A DNA stretch of 34,314 bases from a virus, in the IMG/VR virus record IMGVR_UViG_3300021963_000389, positions 1 to 34,314 of that record. The stretch is one strand, 5' to 3'. Position 1 is the first letter of the stretch. Each line of letters starts with the position of its first letter. The notes under the pieces were generated by a model that was not told where the DNA came from, made no database searches, and was given only the letters and a program-made list of their open reading frames with translations. Of the stretch, positions 18,773-27,002 are shown in pieces. Made by a program: the position numbers and the translations under genes.

Positions 18773-19186
18773 TTAAATTCTATTATTTTGCAGTTCCAAT
18801 AGTAAAACATCCGTTTCTTTGGTTTTATTTATAATAAATTCCAGAGAAATGTACAATTTATATGAATCGGTATTTTCTTTATCAGATTTATCTGATACAC
18901 TAATTTTCTGTATAGTGACTTCAGGCATCCAATACTTTACCTCTTCATTTATTATGTTTTTTGTTATTTCTACTACATTTTCATCAATTTGTTCAAACAC
19001 CACATCATATAATTTAGTTCCAAACTCAGGAAACATCCTTCTTTCACCCCTTTTGGTTTTTAAAAAATTTAAAAGGTTTTGTTTAACTTTGCTGTTGGTA
19101 TCGAACGTCTGTTGAAAATAACCATTTTTACCTCTTGTGAAAGGTACTTCCAAACCGATAGGTGAATATGAAGAGGTTATAGTCAT
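18773..19186 (-). CDS. Baseplate wedge protein, GPW/gp25 family
   Basis: 137 residues versus 132 for T4 gp25. The family signature is clear at about 45-65: LKTKRGERRMFPEFGTKLYD, with the conserved R-G-E-R...P-E-F-G stretch. The rest (VVEITKNIINEEVKYWMPEV, LYISLEFIIN) fits the family's helix and final beta strands. gp25 links the wedge to the sheath and helps start sheath assembly. It sits between a 134-residue gene of unknown function and the gp6-like gene, with gaps of 2-3 nt, so it is in the same operon. Confidence 0.93.
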   Translation of the reverse strand: MTITSSYSPIGLEVPFTRGKNGYFQQTFDTNSKVKQNLLNFLKTKRGERRMFPEFGTKLYDVVFEQIDENVVEITKNIINEEVKYWMPEVTIQKISVSDKSDKENTDSYKLYISLEFIINKTKETDVLLLELQNNRI

Positions 19187-19189
19187 TTA

Positions 19190-19594
19190 TTATCTTTTTT
19201 CTTTTGTCTTCTTATCTACAGCTTTTAATAAAGAAGAATAATTTTTTGTCAATGCGGCCGACACCGCATCGGGTAAATTTTCAGTATTATCCAATACCGA
19301 TGGAGTTGAATTGCCAATCGAAGACATCTCAGTTTCATTTGGAATTCTCACCACAGTTTCATTTAAAATGTCATTTAATATGGGATTGTTTTTTATATAA
19401 GTCTTTTTTGTGACATTTTTATTAGATTCGCTTATATTTTTTGAACCATCCAATATCTTTTTAAGATTGCCTTCATTGGTGGTAGATGTCGAAGGTTTTT
19501 TTGAAAAGAACTCATTCAGTATTTGTGGTAATACTGTTTTCAATTCCTCGTTTACAGTTTCTCTTATTATTTTCCTAAATGATTCAGTATTCAT
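19190..19594 (-). CDS. Hydrophilic protein of unknown function between spike and gp25 genes
   Basis: 134 residues. The N-terminal 30 residues (FRKIIRETVNEELKTVLPQI) form a likely amphipathic helix; the rest is Lys/Ser/Asn-rich and probably disordered, with a second helix near the end (AVSAALTKNYSSLLKAVDKK). Short proteins with this organisation occur in baseplate clusters of large myoviruses, where they may be assembly factors, but I cannot name it. A TATTTAT element lies 5 nt upstream of its ATG, and its stop lies 3 nt before the gp25-like start. No cysteines or membrane segments. Confidence 0.6.
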   Translation of the reverse strand: MNTESFRKIIRETVNEELKTVLPQILNEFFSKKPSTSTTNEGNLKKILDGSKNISESNKNVTKKTYIKNNPILNDILNETVVRIPNETEMSSIGNSTPSVLDNTENLPDAVSAALTKNYSSLLKAVDKKTKEKR

Positions 19595-19606
19595 ATATTA
19601 TAAATA

Positions 19607-21226
19607 TTAATATTTTCTAGAACTCTCTCTTCTATTTTTTCCTTTAAAATTACCAGGAACACCATCTCCGTTAATTACATTTATTTTTAAAGGTTGTATT
19701 CCGTCTTTAATAGCCCCACCATCTGCTCCTGGAGCATATCCTCTTCCAGTCACAAATACACGGCGACTTAGATTTTCATGTAATTTACTTCTAAGAGTTC
19801 TAAGTTGTTGTAGCTCAACCGGAATTTGAGTATCTGATGGTTCCGCGTCGCCGGCATCAGGATGAGAGTGTTCATAGTGATGTGTGTGTTCTTCCAACCA
19901 CAAACACAAATCATATAACCAATCCACGGTAGTTTGTCCTAATAATACTGGTTCGTTTGTATTATCATATTCCCCCAAATAAATCGCAGGTGAGTTAATA
20001 ACTGTTTTTTGATTAGTAGTCATTACAATTTGATCGTGCGCATCCACTGTATATTCACCATCGGTGGTTATCATATATCGTCTTTTGGAAAAATGCATTG
20101 TTTCTCCAAATCTAGAAGCAAAAATTAACCTATCACTGTGAATTACAACTTGATCTCCACTAAGAATCGGAGTTTTAAAATTTGTTGATCCTGATGGAAT
20201 AAATTTTAATTGTTCTTCCGACTTGTCTATTGAGAAATATCTCTTATAACATGTAGTTTTAAACTGTGAAACAGTAAGTCCGCTGGTTATATGAATTGAA
20301 GAACCATCGTTATTAATATCTTCCACCATATATCCCCCGACATTTTTTTCATTTAACGAAGATGAAATATCAGATATAGAATTTAAAAGGGGGTGTAATG
20401 ATTGTTTTTTATTTTGAGCTAGTGGACGTTGACGATTTCTTATTAATATCATCGGATTTCCACCACCATAAGTATTATTTTCGCCACTTTTATAATCAGT
20501 ATAAAATCCTTTATCGTTTAATCTATTATCATCATAAGCACCCATTCTAATACTTTGACCAAATCGACTTTCAAATATACTATCACCCTCAAAACGGCGT
20601 AAATTTCTTATTCGTGAATTAAACCAAAAATAATTTCCTAAAATTCCTCTAAAACTTACGGCATATTTGTCTTCTTTAGAATCAAATCTAGACTCAGGTC
20701 CTTTCAAATTTCCGCCGGAATAAGAAACATTTTCCATCTTTTTTCCATAAGATTGTTCATATCTAAAATCAGCAGATGTATTTGACCAATTCTTAACATT
20801 AATTTTGTTGGTATAATAATACCTATCCAAAACCTTAATTACTTGAACCGTTTCATTTAATAATGGATATGTAGTAAAGTTATTTTCTAAAGGCATTATC
20901 CACAATAAATTTTCCTTTTCTACTTTTTGTTGAGAATAACATAATCTAATTAAGGCACACCCAATCGATAAATAATCTAAATCGTCAGTAGAAGGCGGTT
21001 TTCCATCAAAATTCACAGGATGTTCAGATGGAACAGATAAACGGCCCATTTTTCCGTATTTAAATAATGGATGTCTATCGTCCAATATTATGTCTAAAAC
21101 TATTCCCGGTTCAAACTGAAACTCGGATAAATGATTTAATGAAATATTGTTATTTTTAGTACCAATAAAAGGCGTATTTAAATCAGAACTATCAGGCACA
21201 TATAAATTATCTTTAATATAACTCAT
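19607..21226 (-). CDS. Baseplate central spike protein, gp5/gpV-like
   Basis: 539 residues. Near residues 43-70 an OB-fold-like segment (GIVLDIILDDRHPLFKYGKM, GRLSVPSEHP) resembles the start of spike/VgrG-type proteins. Residues about 385-430 have repeated short beta strands (YMITTDGEYTVDAHDQIVM, TNQKTVINSPAIYLG) typical of the beta-helix of spike proteins. After that comes a His-rich stretch, EEHTHHYEHSHPDAG (about 440-455), as in metal-binding spike tips. No lysozyme catalytic motif is apparent, unlike T4 gp5. Its ATG overlaps the preceding stop in an ATGA arrangement. The spike punctures the outer membrane in contractile tails. Assignment is from layout and motifs and is less firm than gp6 or gp25. 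Confidence 0.65.
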   Translation of the reverse strand: MSYIKDNLYVPDSSDLNTPFIGTKNNNISLNHLSEFQFEPGIVLDIILDDRHPLFKYGKMGRLSVPSEHPVNFDGKPPSTDDLDYLSIGCALIRLCYSQQKVEKENLLWIMPLENNFTTYPLLNETVQVIKVLDRYYYTNKINVKNWSNTSADFRYEQSYGKKMENVSYSGGNLKGPESRFDSKEDKYAVSFRGILGNYFWFNSRIRNLRRFEGDSIFESRFGQSIRMGAYDDNRLNDKGFYTDYKSGENNTYGGGNPMILIRNRQRPLAQNKKQSLHPLLNSISDISSSLNEKNVGGYMVEDINNDGSSIHITSGLTVSQFKTTCYKRYFSIDKSEEQLKFIPSGSTNFKTPILSGDQVVIHSDRLIFASRFGETMHFSKRRYMITTDGEYTVDAHDQIVMTTNQKTVINSPAIYLGEYDNTNEPVLLGQTTVDWLYDLCLWLEEHTHHYEHSHPDAGDAEPSDTQIPVELQQLRTLRSKLHENLSRRVFVTGRGYAPGADGGAIKDGIQPLKINVINGDGVPGNFKGKNRRESSRKY

Positions 21227-21603
21227 TTTATATCCTTAACTTTTATAGAATTGACATCGGGTTTTTTTAAATTTTCCACTTCTTGCATCAATTGTTTTCT
21301 TTCTTCGTCGGTAATCATAAAATTACCTGTCGAACCATCGCCGACATCTGTTTGTCTTGATATTATACGTTGAATGACGGCTGCCAATTTAACCAATTGT
21401 TCATCGTTCTTTACACCTACATCTATGTAATCCCTAATTAAAGGAACTATAACCATGGCATCATTAACCGTCTTGATCAAAGCTCTCAATTCGCTAACTA
21501 ATACATCTAATTGGTCTTTTTTTTCGTTTTGATTGACCACAATTTCCTTACATAACGCAGAAAATGGTTTTCCTTTATATATTTCAAAATCCTTTAAATC
21601 CAT
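21223..21603 (-). CDS. Helical protein of unknown function, first gene of the virion cluster
   Basis: 126 residues, mostly helical and charged (NEKKDQLDVLVSELRALIKT, DEERKQLMQEVENLKK). No cysteines, no membrane segments. It leads the tail cluster, and its stop overlaps the spike gene start by 4 nt (ATGA). Its own start has a TATTTAT element and a TATAAATA box within 15 nt, so transcription of the tail cluster may begin here. In other myoviruses genes at this place can be tail or spike chaperones, but nothing in the sequence proves that. Confidence 0.6.
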   Translation of the reverse strand: MDLKDFEIYKGKPFSALCKEIVVNQNEKKDQLDVLVSELRALIKTVNDAMVIVPLIRDYIDVGVKNDEQLVKLAAVIQRIISRQTDVGDGSTGNFMITDEERKQLMQEVENLKKPDVNSIKVKDIK

Positions 21604-21733
21604 AATATTTATAAATATACTACGCCATTAAGTTTCCCCTCAGATTTTTCTATAAGTTTTTACTATAGAATATCTTTTTGGGTTTTTTTAAAAGTATCTT
21701 GTTGGGGATTTTTGTTAATATAAATACTTAATA

Positions 21734-22582
21734 TCAAATTTTTCCATTTTCTATATACATTTTCGTTATTTTTTCTTGATATTCTTTCATCTTGTTAATT
21801 ACTTTTGTTATCTGTTGCGTTTTACAAGAAGAAATTTCTCTAATGTAGAGGTATAAAGCTTTTTTATTAAAATAGTCTATTCTATCACTATGTCTGAATA
21901 ATTCAATAACTGCCTCTGCTATTTTTAAATCTCTTTTTTTTGAAAAAATTTCGTTTAAATTTTTATCCCAATATTTAACCATCATTTCTATGAATTCTTG
22001 ATTTTCTACGCTTTTATAATGAGAATCTTCGGTTTGTAATCTAACAGTGTTTTCTTCATTCTCTTCACTAATGTCTACCTGTTGGTTATATCTCTTGTAG
22101 TTGGAATTGTTATGAAAAATCAAATAGTTTTTTGCTATTATACTAAAATATGCAAATGCCTTTCCTTTTCCCGATTCATATTTGTGAAGATTTGCTACTA
22201 GGTGAGATAATGTTTCTTTTTGCACTTCTAACGGACCCACATCAAAATAGGTGAATTTGAAAGTATTAAATACATTTTCTACTAATTTTTCTAAAGCGAA
22301 CCTTATCTCTGTTTCAAATATTTTATTCTTTTCCACCACATCCAACTCTTTATTATAAGAAATAATAGCGTCCTCAGTGTCTTTTGTAAAATACATTTTC
22401 CCCGTACTTACTTTTTTATTTGAAACCTCAACATTTTCGGGTTTTTTGGAAACAACTTTTTCAGTGATATTTATTACTGGAACATTTTTTATTTTGCTTT
22501 GTTTTTTTATAAATTTTTGTTTTCTGTTGACGGAATTTAATTTAACGGTCTTCTTTTTTTTCAATGTTCTTCTCTTCTTCAT
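21734..22582 (-). CDS. Late-transcription sigma factor, T4 gp55-like, with Lys-rich N-terminal extension
   Basis: 282 residues versus 185 for T4 gp55. The conserved sigma region-2 part is around 108-150: DVGPLEVQKETLSHLVANLH and GKGKAFAYFSIIAKNYLI, typical of phage late sigma factors. The C-terminal part (IAEAVIELFRHSDRIDYFNK, ALYLYIREISSC) is helical and may bind a clamp-linked co-activator. The first 62 residues are very Lys-rich. A second ATG at 22396 (MYFTKDTEDAIISYN) is preceded by GGGGAAA and lies where many homologues would begin, so the true start could be there. The long frame overlaps the gene before it by 41 nt. It likely directs host polymerase to late promoters. Confidence 0.85.
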   Translation of the reverse strand: MKKRRTLKKKKTVKLNSVNRKQKFIKKQSKIKNVPVINITEKVVSKKPENVEVSNKKVSTGKMYFTKDTEDAIISYNKELDVVEKNKIFETEIRFALEKLVENVFNTFKFTYFDVGPLEVQKETLSHLVANLHKYESGKGKAFAYFSIIAKNYLIFHNNSNYKRYNQQVDISEENEENTVRLQTEDSHYKSVENQEFIEMMVKYWDKNLNEIFSKKRDLKIAEAVIELFRHSDRIDYFNKKALYLYIREISSCKTQQITKVINKMKEYQEKITKMYIENGKI

Positions 22583-22835
22583 AAATTTTAGTTCTCAAGT
22601 CTTTTATAATTTCTAATATGTCAGAAAACACAAATCCAACTTCATCGTCTTTTTCAAACATTTGTTTTTCATCTACAAACTTTAAAGCTTGATAAGTTTC
22701 TTCAATTTGATTTTTATATTCTAAAATCCAATCCTCATAAATTTCTACCTTAGTTAAATTTATGCGAACCAACTTAAATAATAATATATTTCCAATTAAA
22801 GAAACAACAAGCGATGTCAGTAAAATGTAAAACAT
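22542..22835 (-). CDS. Small membrane-anchored helical protein, conserved type in T4-like phages
   Basis: 97 residues. One N-terminal transmembrane helix (residues 3-21, YILLTSLVVSLIGNILLF) followed by a charged helical region (YEDWILEYKNQIEETYQALK, MFEKDDEVGFVFSDILEIIK). Proteins with the same plan (short anchor, then the W-I-x-x-x...F-E-K-D-D-E-V-G-x-V-F motif) are familiar hypothetical proteins near the late sigma gene in T4-like phages. Its 3' end overlaps the long form of the sigma factor by 41 nt. Function unknown; cytoplasmic side interaction with a phage complex is possible. Confidence 0.65.
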   Translation of the reverse strand: MFYILLTSLVVSLIGNILLFKLVRINLTKVEIYEDWILEYKNQIEETYQALKFVDEKQMFEKDDEVGFVFSDILEIIKDLRTKIYEEEKNIEKKEDR

Positions 22836-22841
22836 TATAAA

Positions 22842-22979
22842 TCAGTGTGTGTCATCGTCCGATTCATCTTCGACATATTCTTCAAGATATTCTATGGATT
22901 CCAAAACGTAATCCCAATCTTTTGTTTTTATTGATTTTCTTAAAAGTCCTAAAAGTTCAGTTATATTATTATCATCCAT
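22842..22979 (-). CDS. Small acidic protein (45 residues)
   Basis: Reads MDDNNITELLGLLRKSIKT, then KDWDYVLESIEYLEEYVEDE and a short SDDDTH tail. Strongly acidic, probably two helices with a conserved-looking K-D-W-D-x-V centre. It lies between two genes on the same strand with its stop 6 nt before the next ATG, and similar tiny acidic proteins with this K-D-W-D core occur in other large phages. Coding is supported by spacing and by the lack of any better use of the gap. No function can be given. Confidence 0.6.
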   Translation of the reverse strand: MDDNNITELLGLLRKSIKTKDWDYVLESIEYLEEYVEDESDDDTH

Positions 22980-23018
22980 ACTATGTTATAAACTATATAT
23001 TAAAATCTTTTTTGAAAA

Positions 23019-23951
23019 TCAATTATTTTTAAATAATCTTGAAAAAACACCATGACTTCTAACTTTTTTATGTTTAGATTCATCAGATGAATTCATATCT
23101 CTTTTCATATTATTTAATAAGTTTAGATTGTCAATAATTTTCTCTTCAATTACATTATTTTTTTTTTTATCTTCCAAAAATATAATGTTATTATATGACA
23201 ATAATAAACAAATAGCAAGCGGATCGAATACGGATATTAAAATAGAAATAAACCACTTTACTACTTTATCCATTGTCACATTAAATTCATCGGATACAAA
23301 TTTAAAGGTAATTATATCACTTTGTTCTCTTCCTGACAATTTATATTGATTGATAGTATCGTTTAATTTGAATATTTCATCATTCGACTCTTGAATTTTC
23401 TTATTTTCCGATTCAATATTTTTTTCACTATTAGAAATCAATTCCATAGTCTGAGATTGAATTTCTTGCAATTGAATCGGATTTCTAGCTATAAATGTAT
23501 TTGTCATCGCCTCACTTAATCTACGTTCTTGAGATAAACGTAAGTCTTCAATCGTTCTTATTCTCAATTTTGATTGAGAAATTTTTTCAACATAAGACGA
23601 TTTCTTGGATTCATACATTTGAATTTTTTCTTCATTAGACTTGTTTGTTAATGAGGATTTTTGATAAGATGCACTTAGATAACCAAATATACCCAATGAT
23701 GTTATAAACATCAAAATAACCACACTCAGAGTCAGATAAAACTTCAAAAATGCTCTTGTATCTTGCCAATATCTAAACAAATAACTTGTTGCGACCAACT
23801 TTCCCAACTCCAATGAAGAAGCCATTATTATAGCCGATTGTTTTGAACCAGAAAATAACATTGCAATTCCAATTATAGAAAAATAAGCAGCACAAGATGC
23901 AATAAATAATGAAGTGGATCCTACCAAATTTTTAAAATTAAATTTATCCAT
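23019..23951 (-). CDS. Membrane protein with central coiled coil, function unknown
   Basis: 310 residues. Two or three N-terminal membrane helices (about 10-35 LVGSTSLFIASCAAYFSIIG, 38-55, and 68-93 FYLTLSVVILMFITSLGIFG), a long charged coiled coil (about 105-205, rich in K, E, S, Q), and one more membrane segment (about 232-255, WFISILISVFDPLAICLLLS), then a Lys-rich tail. This plan is known from uncharacterised large-phage proteins. The coiled coil would lie on one side of the inner membrane between two hydrophobic blocks. It is a stand-alone gene with a TATTTAT element 5 nt before its ATG and follows a strong terminator. A role in superinfection exclusion or lysis control is only a guess. 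Confidence 0.65.
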   Translation of the reverse strand: MDKFNFKNLVGSTSLFIASCAAYFSIIGIAMLFSGSKQSAIIMASSLELGKLVATSYLFRYWQDTRAFLKFYLTLSVVILMFITSLGIFGYLSASYQKSSLTNKSNEEKIQMYESKKSSYVEKISQSKLRIRTIEDLRLSQERRLSEAMTNTFIARNPIQLQEIQSQTMELISNSEKNIESENKKIQESNDEIFKLNDTINQYKLSGREQSDIITFKFVSDEFNVTMDKVVKWFISILISVFDPLAICLLLSYNNIIFLEDKKKNNVIEEKIIDNLNLLNNMKRDMNSSDESKHKKVRSHGVFSRLFKNN

Positions 23952-23974
23952 AAATTATAAATAGTATATATAAA

Positions 23975-24002
23975 TAAAAAAACCCCCGATAAATTCGAGG
24001 GT
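23975..24002 (-). terminator. Rho-independent terminator of the heat-shock gene
   Basis: On the minus strand CCCTCGA, loop ATTTA, TCGGGGG and a run of seven T. The 7-bp stem includes one G-U pair. It lies just after the stop of the small heat-shock gene and insulates it from the membrane-protein gene. Confidence 0.8.
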
Positions 24003-24023
24003 AAACATTAGTTAAGTTTTTAT

Positions 24024-24506
24024 TTAACTAATATTAATTTTTTTCTTTTTGACAATATTGGTAGGTTTTATCTTTTTTAACTTAATAACCAATAATCCAT
24101 TTTCAACCTTCGCATCAATCGTTTCAGTGTCAATATTTTCACTTAAACTAAAACTACGAACAAAACTACTATATTTTAGTTCACGATATGAACTACATAT
24201 AACATCGTCAGATTCATTATTTTTTGTAAATTTATTGCCTGTTATGGTTAATACTCCTGACCCCACATCCACACTAATATCTGATTTAGTTAATCCAGGA
24301 ACACCTGCCTCAATAACTACAGAATTTTCGTATTCAGTTACATTTACTTTGGGATATGCTCCTTTTTCAAAAAAATCGACACCGAATTCTTTGCTGAAAT
24401 TTGGCGAAGTTACTTTATAAAACTCATCAAAGATTTTATCGAATGGAGTTAAAAATTCGTCACGAGAAACATAACGAAACAACGGATTGTTTTTAATAAT
24501 ATTCAT
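24024..24506 (-). CDS. Small heat-shock protein (Hsp20/alpha-crystallin family)
   Basis: 160 residues. The alpha-crystallin domain spans about 50-145: YPKVNVTEYENSVVIEAGVP, GLTKSDISVDVGSGVLTITG, SFVRSFSLSENID and the closing GLLVIKLKK, which matches the family's G-x-L-x-(I/V)-x-(L/I) signature. The N-terminus (NPLFRYVSRDEFLTPFDKIF) is the usual hydrophobic oligomerisation arm. Such chaperones hold unfolded proteins and occur in many T4-like phages, where they may protect virion assembly. This is one of few genes with a clear Shine-Dalgarno site (AAAGG, 6 nt before the ATG). A TTGACA box and a hairpin lie upstream, and a terminator follows, so it is a single-gene unit. Confidence 0.92.
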   Translation of the reverse strand: MNIIKNNPLFRYVSRDEFLTPFDKIFDEFYKVTSPNFSKEFGVDFFEKGAYPKVNVTEYENSVVIEAGVPGLTKSDISVDVGSGVLTITGNKFTKNNESDDVICSSYRELKYSSFVRSFSLSENIDTETIDAKVENGLLVIKLKKIKPTNIVKKKKINIS

Positions 24507-24550
24507 ATTTTACCTTTCTATTTATGTATTCCACATGGATATACATTTAT

Positions 24551-24573
24551 GTCAACCCAACATAGGTGTTGAC
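24551..24573 (-). promoter_or_regulatory. Inverted repeat and TTGACA box upstream of the heat-shock gene
   Basis: On the minus strand GTCAAC and GTTGAC arms (with CC/GG continuing after a bulged A) form an 8-bp stem around TATGTT. The right arm overlaps a TTGACA hexamer (24550-24555), a perfect sigma70 -35 box, though no good -10 hexamer is found at 16-18 nt. It lies 44 nt upstream of the ATG and could be an operator or a leader hairpin. It does not match the CIRCE element. Confidence 0.4.
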
Positions 24574-24606
24574 AATCTATATATATAGACGAAAAGATAA
24601 ATCACT

Positions 24607-25269
24607 TCAATATTTTTTAAGCCTTTTTGACTTATCATATTCAGCACGACACGCCAAATAATCGGCATAATGAATGATTCTAGGAAGATTGCTTTTTAAA
24701 TCATGATCCTCATTATAATTTTTTAAATAAGAGGTGTTTGCTTCATTGTATAGACCGTCGGATAATTTTATTGCTAAGGTTTCTTTCAAAGTACACTTTA
24801 TCTGATATTCTTGTAAAATATATAAAGATCGATCTGCCACATCCATATATTGTAATTTTGAATTAAACTTAAATACCTCTCCTCTATTTTTAATATACCA
24901 ATCGTTATCCTGTGGCAAATAATATTCTCCTTGTTCTTTGTCGCCTAATTTTCCCAAATCGTGATGAATAGCGGAAAATGCTAACTCTTCATCTGTAAAA
25001 TCTATTGTGGCCCCCATCACCTCCCACAATTTTTTTACCCCCAAAGACGCTCGATATACATTATTAACATGATCCAGATAACCACCAATGTAAGCATTAT
25101 GAAAATGAATCTTTGAGGAAGCAGGCGAAGTAATTAAACGCAAACCAAACTGTTCTTCTTCATATAAATATAACAATTTTTCAAGTCTTTCTCCTGAAAA
25201 TAAAGATTTTATTAGGGATATAAAATTATCGTAATTTTCTTTTAATTCAACTTCGGTGTATTCTTTCAT
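24607..25269 (-). CDS. HD-domain phosphohydrolase
   Basis: 220 residues from MKEYTEVELKENY. The HD-type metal ligands are in place: H57 (HFHN), H67 (GGYLDH), the H102-H103-D104 doublet in AIHHDLGKLGD, and a later aspartate in ADYLACRAE. HD proteins cleave phosphate esters of nucleotides or nucleic acids; this one is nearest in style to phage HD proteins with the GGYLDHV motif, sometimes described as nucleotidyl phosphohydrolases. The frame opens 6 codons earlier only with a TTG at 25287, so the ATG is preferred. Gene order (PhoH, virion protein, 48-residue gene, HD, heat-shock) suggests a mixed middle-gene block. Substrate unknown. Confidence 0.8.
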   Translation of the reverse strand: MKEYTEVELKENYDNFISLIKSLFSGERLEKLLYLYEEEQFGLRLITSPASSKIHFHNAYIGGYLDHVNNVYRASLGVKKLWEVMGATIDFTDEELAFSAIHHDLGKLGDKEQGEYYLPQDNDWYIKNRGEVFKFNSKLQYMDVADRSLYILQEYQIKCTLKETLAIKLSDGLYNEANTSYLKNYNEDHDLKSNLPRIIHYADYLACRAEYDKSKRLKKY

Positions 25270-25304
25270 TAGGTGAGAATAAACCAAAATAAAAATTACT
25301 CAAC

Positions 25305-25451
25305 TTATTTTATGTCCGACAATTTTTTCTTAATCTTAAATGCCAATTCATTAATTTTAGCAAAATCTAAATCTCCATTTTTTGCTTTTTCAAATGAAAT
25401 CTTTAAAATCTCTTCCAAAATAATCTCTATATTTTTTAAATTGTCATTCAT
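25305..25451 (-). CDS. Small helical protein (48 residues)
   Basis: Reads MNDNLKNIEIILEEILKISF, then EKAKNGDLDFAKINELAFKI and a KKKLSDIK end. The whole chain is predicted to be two amphipathic helices with charged faces. The gene fills the gap between the virion gene (stop at 25457, 5 nt before its ATG) and the HD gene, on the same strand and with close spacing, which supports real coding. Family unknown. Confidence 0.55.
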   Translation of the reverse strand: MNDNLKNIEIILEEILKISFEKAKNGDLDFAKINELAFKIKKKLSDIK

Positions 25452-25456
25452 GTTTC

Positions 25457-25903
25457 TTAATTAAGATCAACCCATGCACCAGCAGCATAAAGCTGAAGTT
25501 TTGATGTGGAAGAATTATATATTAAACTTCCGTTCTTTAAATTGATTAAATTGTTAATTTCTGAGTTATTGTAGGATTTGATATAAAATGCCTCACCTAT
25601 TTCTCCACCCGATCTAGCTATATTACACGTATCCGAAATAGAAGCACTTACAGCGTTATTTGCAGAAACGGCAGTGTCCGCCGTAAAAGCTCTTTCGGAC
25701 GTTATAGAGATCTCAGAATTTTCTGCGCTGACAGCATGAGTCGCCTCGTCAGGTATAAGATTTCTAACCAAATAGCCGGAAAACTCTGCCACGCTCATGT
25801 TTTTAGTCTCAGAGAAACTTCTATCTACCACCACCAATAAATCTTGAGAATCAAGACTCGCGGAAGTCATCGGAGACAACTCAGTAATTCTTTTATTAGC
25901 CAT
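25457..25903 (-). CDS. Virion-type protein with fibre-like N-terminus
   Basis: 148 residues. Starts ANKRITELSPMTSASLDSQD followed by LLVVVD, a motif common at the N-terminus of phage fibre and baseplate-attached proteins (R-I-T-E-L-x...L-x-x-x-D-x-L-x-V-V-D). The middle is Ala/Ser/Thr-rich with a repeated (S/T)A(D/E/N)-type pattern that suggests a trimeric shaft, and the end SKLQLYAAGAWVDLN resembles the final strand of phage tail tips. It lies apart from the main tail cluster between PhoH and a small gene. A TATTTAT element is 11 nt upstream of the ATG. Probably a structural or fibre protein. Confidence 0.6.
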   Translation of the reverse strand: MANKRITELSPMTSASLDSQDLLVVVDRSFSETKNMSVAEFSGYLVRNLIPDEATHAVSAENSEISITSERAFTADTAVSANNAVSASISDTCNIARSGGEIGEAFYIKSYNNSEINNLINLKNGSLIYNSSTSKLQLYAAGAWVDLN

Positions 25904-25925
25904 AATTTCAAAAAATAAATAGTCT

Positions 25926-26645
25926 TTAACCAGCGTTTTTTATTTTTTTAATTAAAAATTTAACCAATTTAGACCTAACTATATCATCTTCGGTAAATTC
26001 AAAGGAATAAACTCCATTTTCTTTACTTTCACTATCAGAAAATAAATCAATCATTTTCTTAAAACCACTTTTATTGCCAATGTCAGATTGATCGGGATCG
26101 CCTAATATAAATAATTTACTAAATTCACCCACACGAGTTATTAAAGTCACCAGCTCTTTAGTAGTCATATTTTGAGACTCATCTGAAATAATAACTTTAG
26201 CATTCCAATTCAATCCTCGCAAAAATCCCACAGGAACAGAATCAATATGTCCGTTTTTTTGTAAAAAATCTATGTCACCTTTGTTTAAAAACTCCTCAAG
26301 TTTGTCAAGCAAAGGTTGCAAATATGGAGCCATTTTTTCATGACTTTCTCCTGGCAAAAACCCTAACTTGCTATCGCTGCTCTCCACTGCACTTCTAATA
26401 TAAATCAAATCACTAACTTTATGTTCATTTAATAATTTTAATGCGATTAATATTGAAAGATAGGTTTTGCTAGTACCAGCAGGACCAGAAACAAAAATTA
26501 TCTTGCTTTCCTTTTTTAATCCTAATTCTAAAAACAACTTTTGTTTTTCGGTTAAAATCTGTTGTTCTTTTATGTTTATATTTAATGAAAGTTTTTTACC
26601 CTGATGAACATGTGGACTTTTGTCAGCAAATTTATTTTTTTTCAT
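25926..26645 (-). CDS. phoH: PhoH-like ATPase
   Basis: 239 residues, matching the PhoH core domain. Walker A is GPAGTSKT (54-61), Walker B VIISDESQN (151-159), and the family-typical GDPDQSD (182-188) follows. The conserved SAVESSDSKLGFLPGE segment (85-100), including the L-G-F-L-P-G motif, is also present. PhoH proteins are P-loop ATPases of the helicase superfamily and are common in large phages; their exact phage role (RNA handling or phosphate stress are proposed) is not settled. The start overlaps the end of the preceding gene by 14 nt, so the two are co-translated. Confidence 0.92.
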   Translation of the reverse strand: MKKNKFADKSPHVHQGKKLSLNINIKEQQILTEKQKLFLELGLKKESKIIFVSGPAGTSKTYLSILIALKLLNEHKVSDLIYIRSAVESSDSKLGFLPGESHEKMAPYLQPLLDKLEEFLNKGDIDFLQKNGHIDSVPVGFLRGLNWNAKVIISDESQNMTTKELVTLITRVGEFSKLFILGDPDQSDIGNKSGFKKMIDLFSDSESKENGVYSFEFTEDDIVRSKLVKFLIKKIKNAG

Positions 26646-26946
26646 ATTTGTTATTTAACTTCAAATTTATTTTTTTGATTTTATTGCAAAGTTCATAATG
26701 TTCATTTTCAATACAATATTCATATATTTGTTCAATATTGCAAGGAAAATTCTTACGTTCTAAAGTCACAACAAAATCACTGTTTTCAAATTTAAAAACT
26801 TCTACAATTGATAAATCTTTTTCGACTGAATGATTGATTGATTCAATTACATTTTCCAATAAAACCAATCGATGTGTTTTTATGTATGATTTGAGGTTAT
26901 CTTCACCGGAAGGCAAAATCATCGGTTTGTATTTAATCTTATTCAT
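26632..26946 (-). CDS. Conserved-type hypothetical protein upstream of phoH
   Basis: 104 residues, mixed alpha/beta, with EVFKFENSDFVVTLERKNFP and YEYCIENEHYELCNKI in the second half. The two cysteines near the end do not form a clear metal site. It overlaps phoH by 14 nt, and a similar small gene often sits next to phoH in T4-like genomes. A TATTTAT element begins 16 nt upstream of the ATG, making this the start of a unit containing phoH. The protein has no signal peptide or membrane helix. Function unknown. Confidence 0.6.
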   Translation of the reverse strand: MNKIKYKPMILPSGEDNLKSYIKTHRLVLLENVIESINHSVEKDLSIVEVFKFENSDFVVTLERKNFPCNIEQIYEYCIENEHYELCNKIKKINLKLNNKYEKK

Positions 26947-27002
26947 AAGACAACTAACACTAATAAATATCTAAAAAAATATCTTAAATCAAATTATTGC
27001 AA

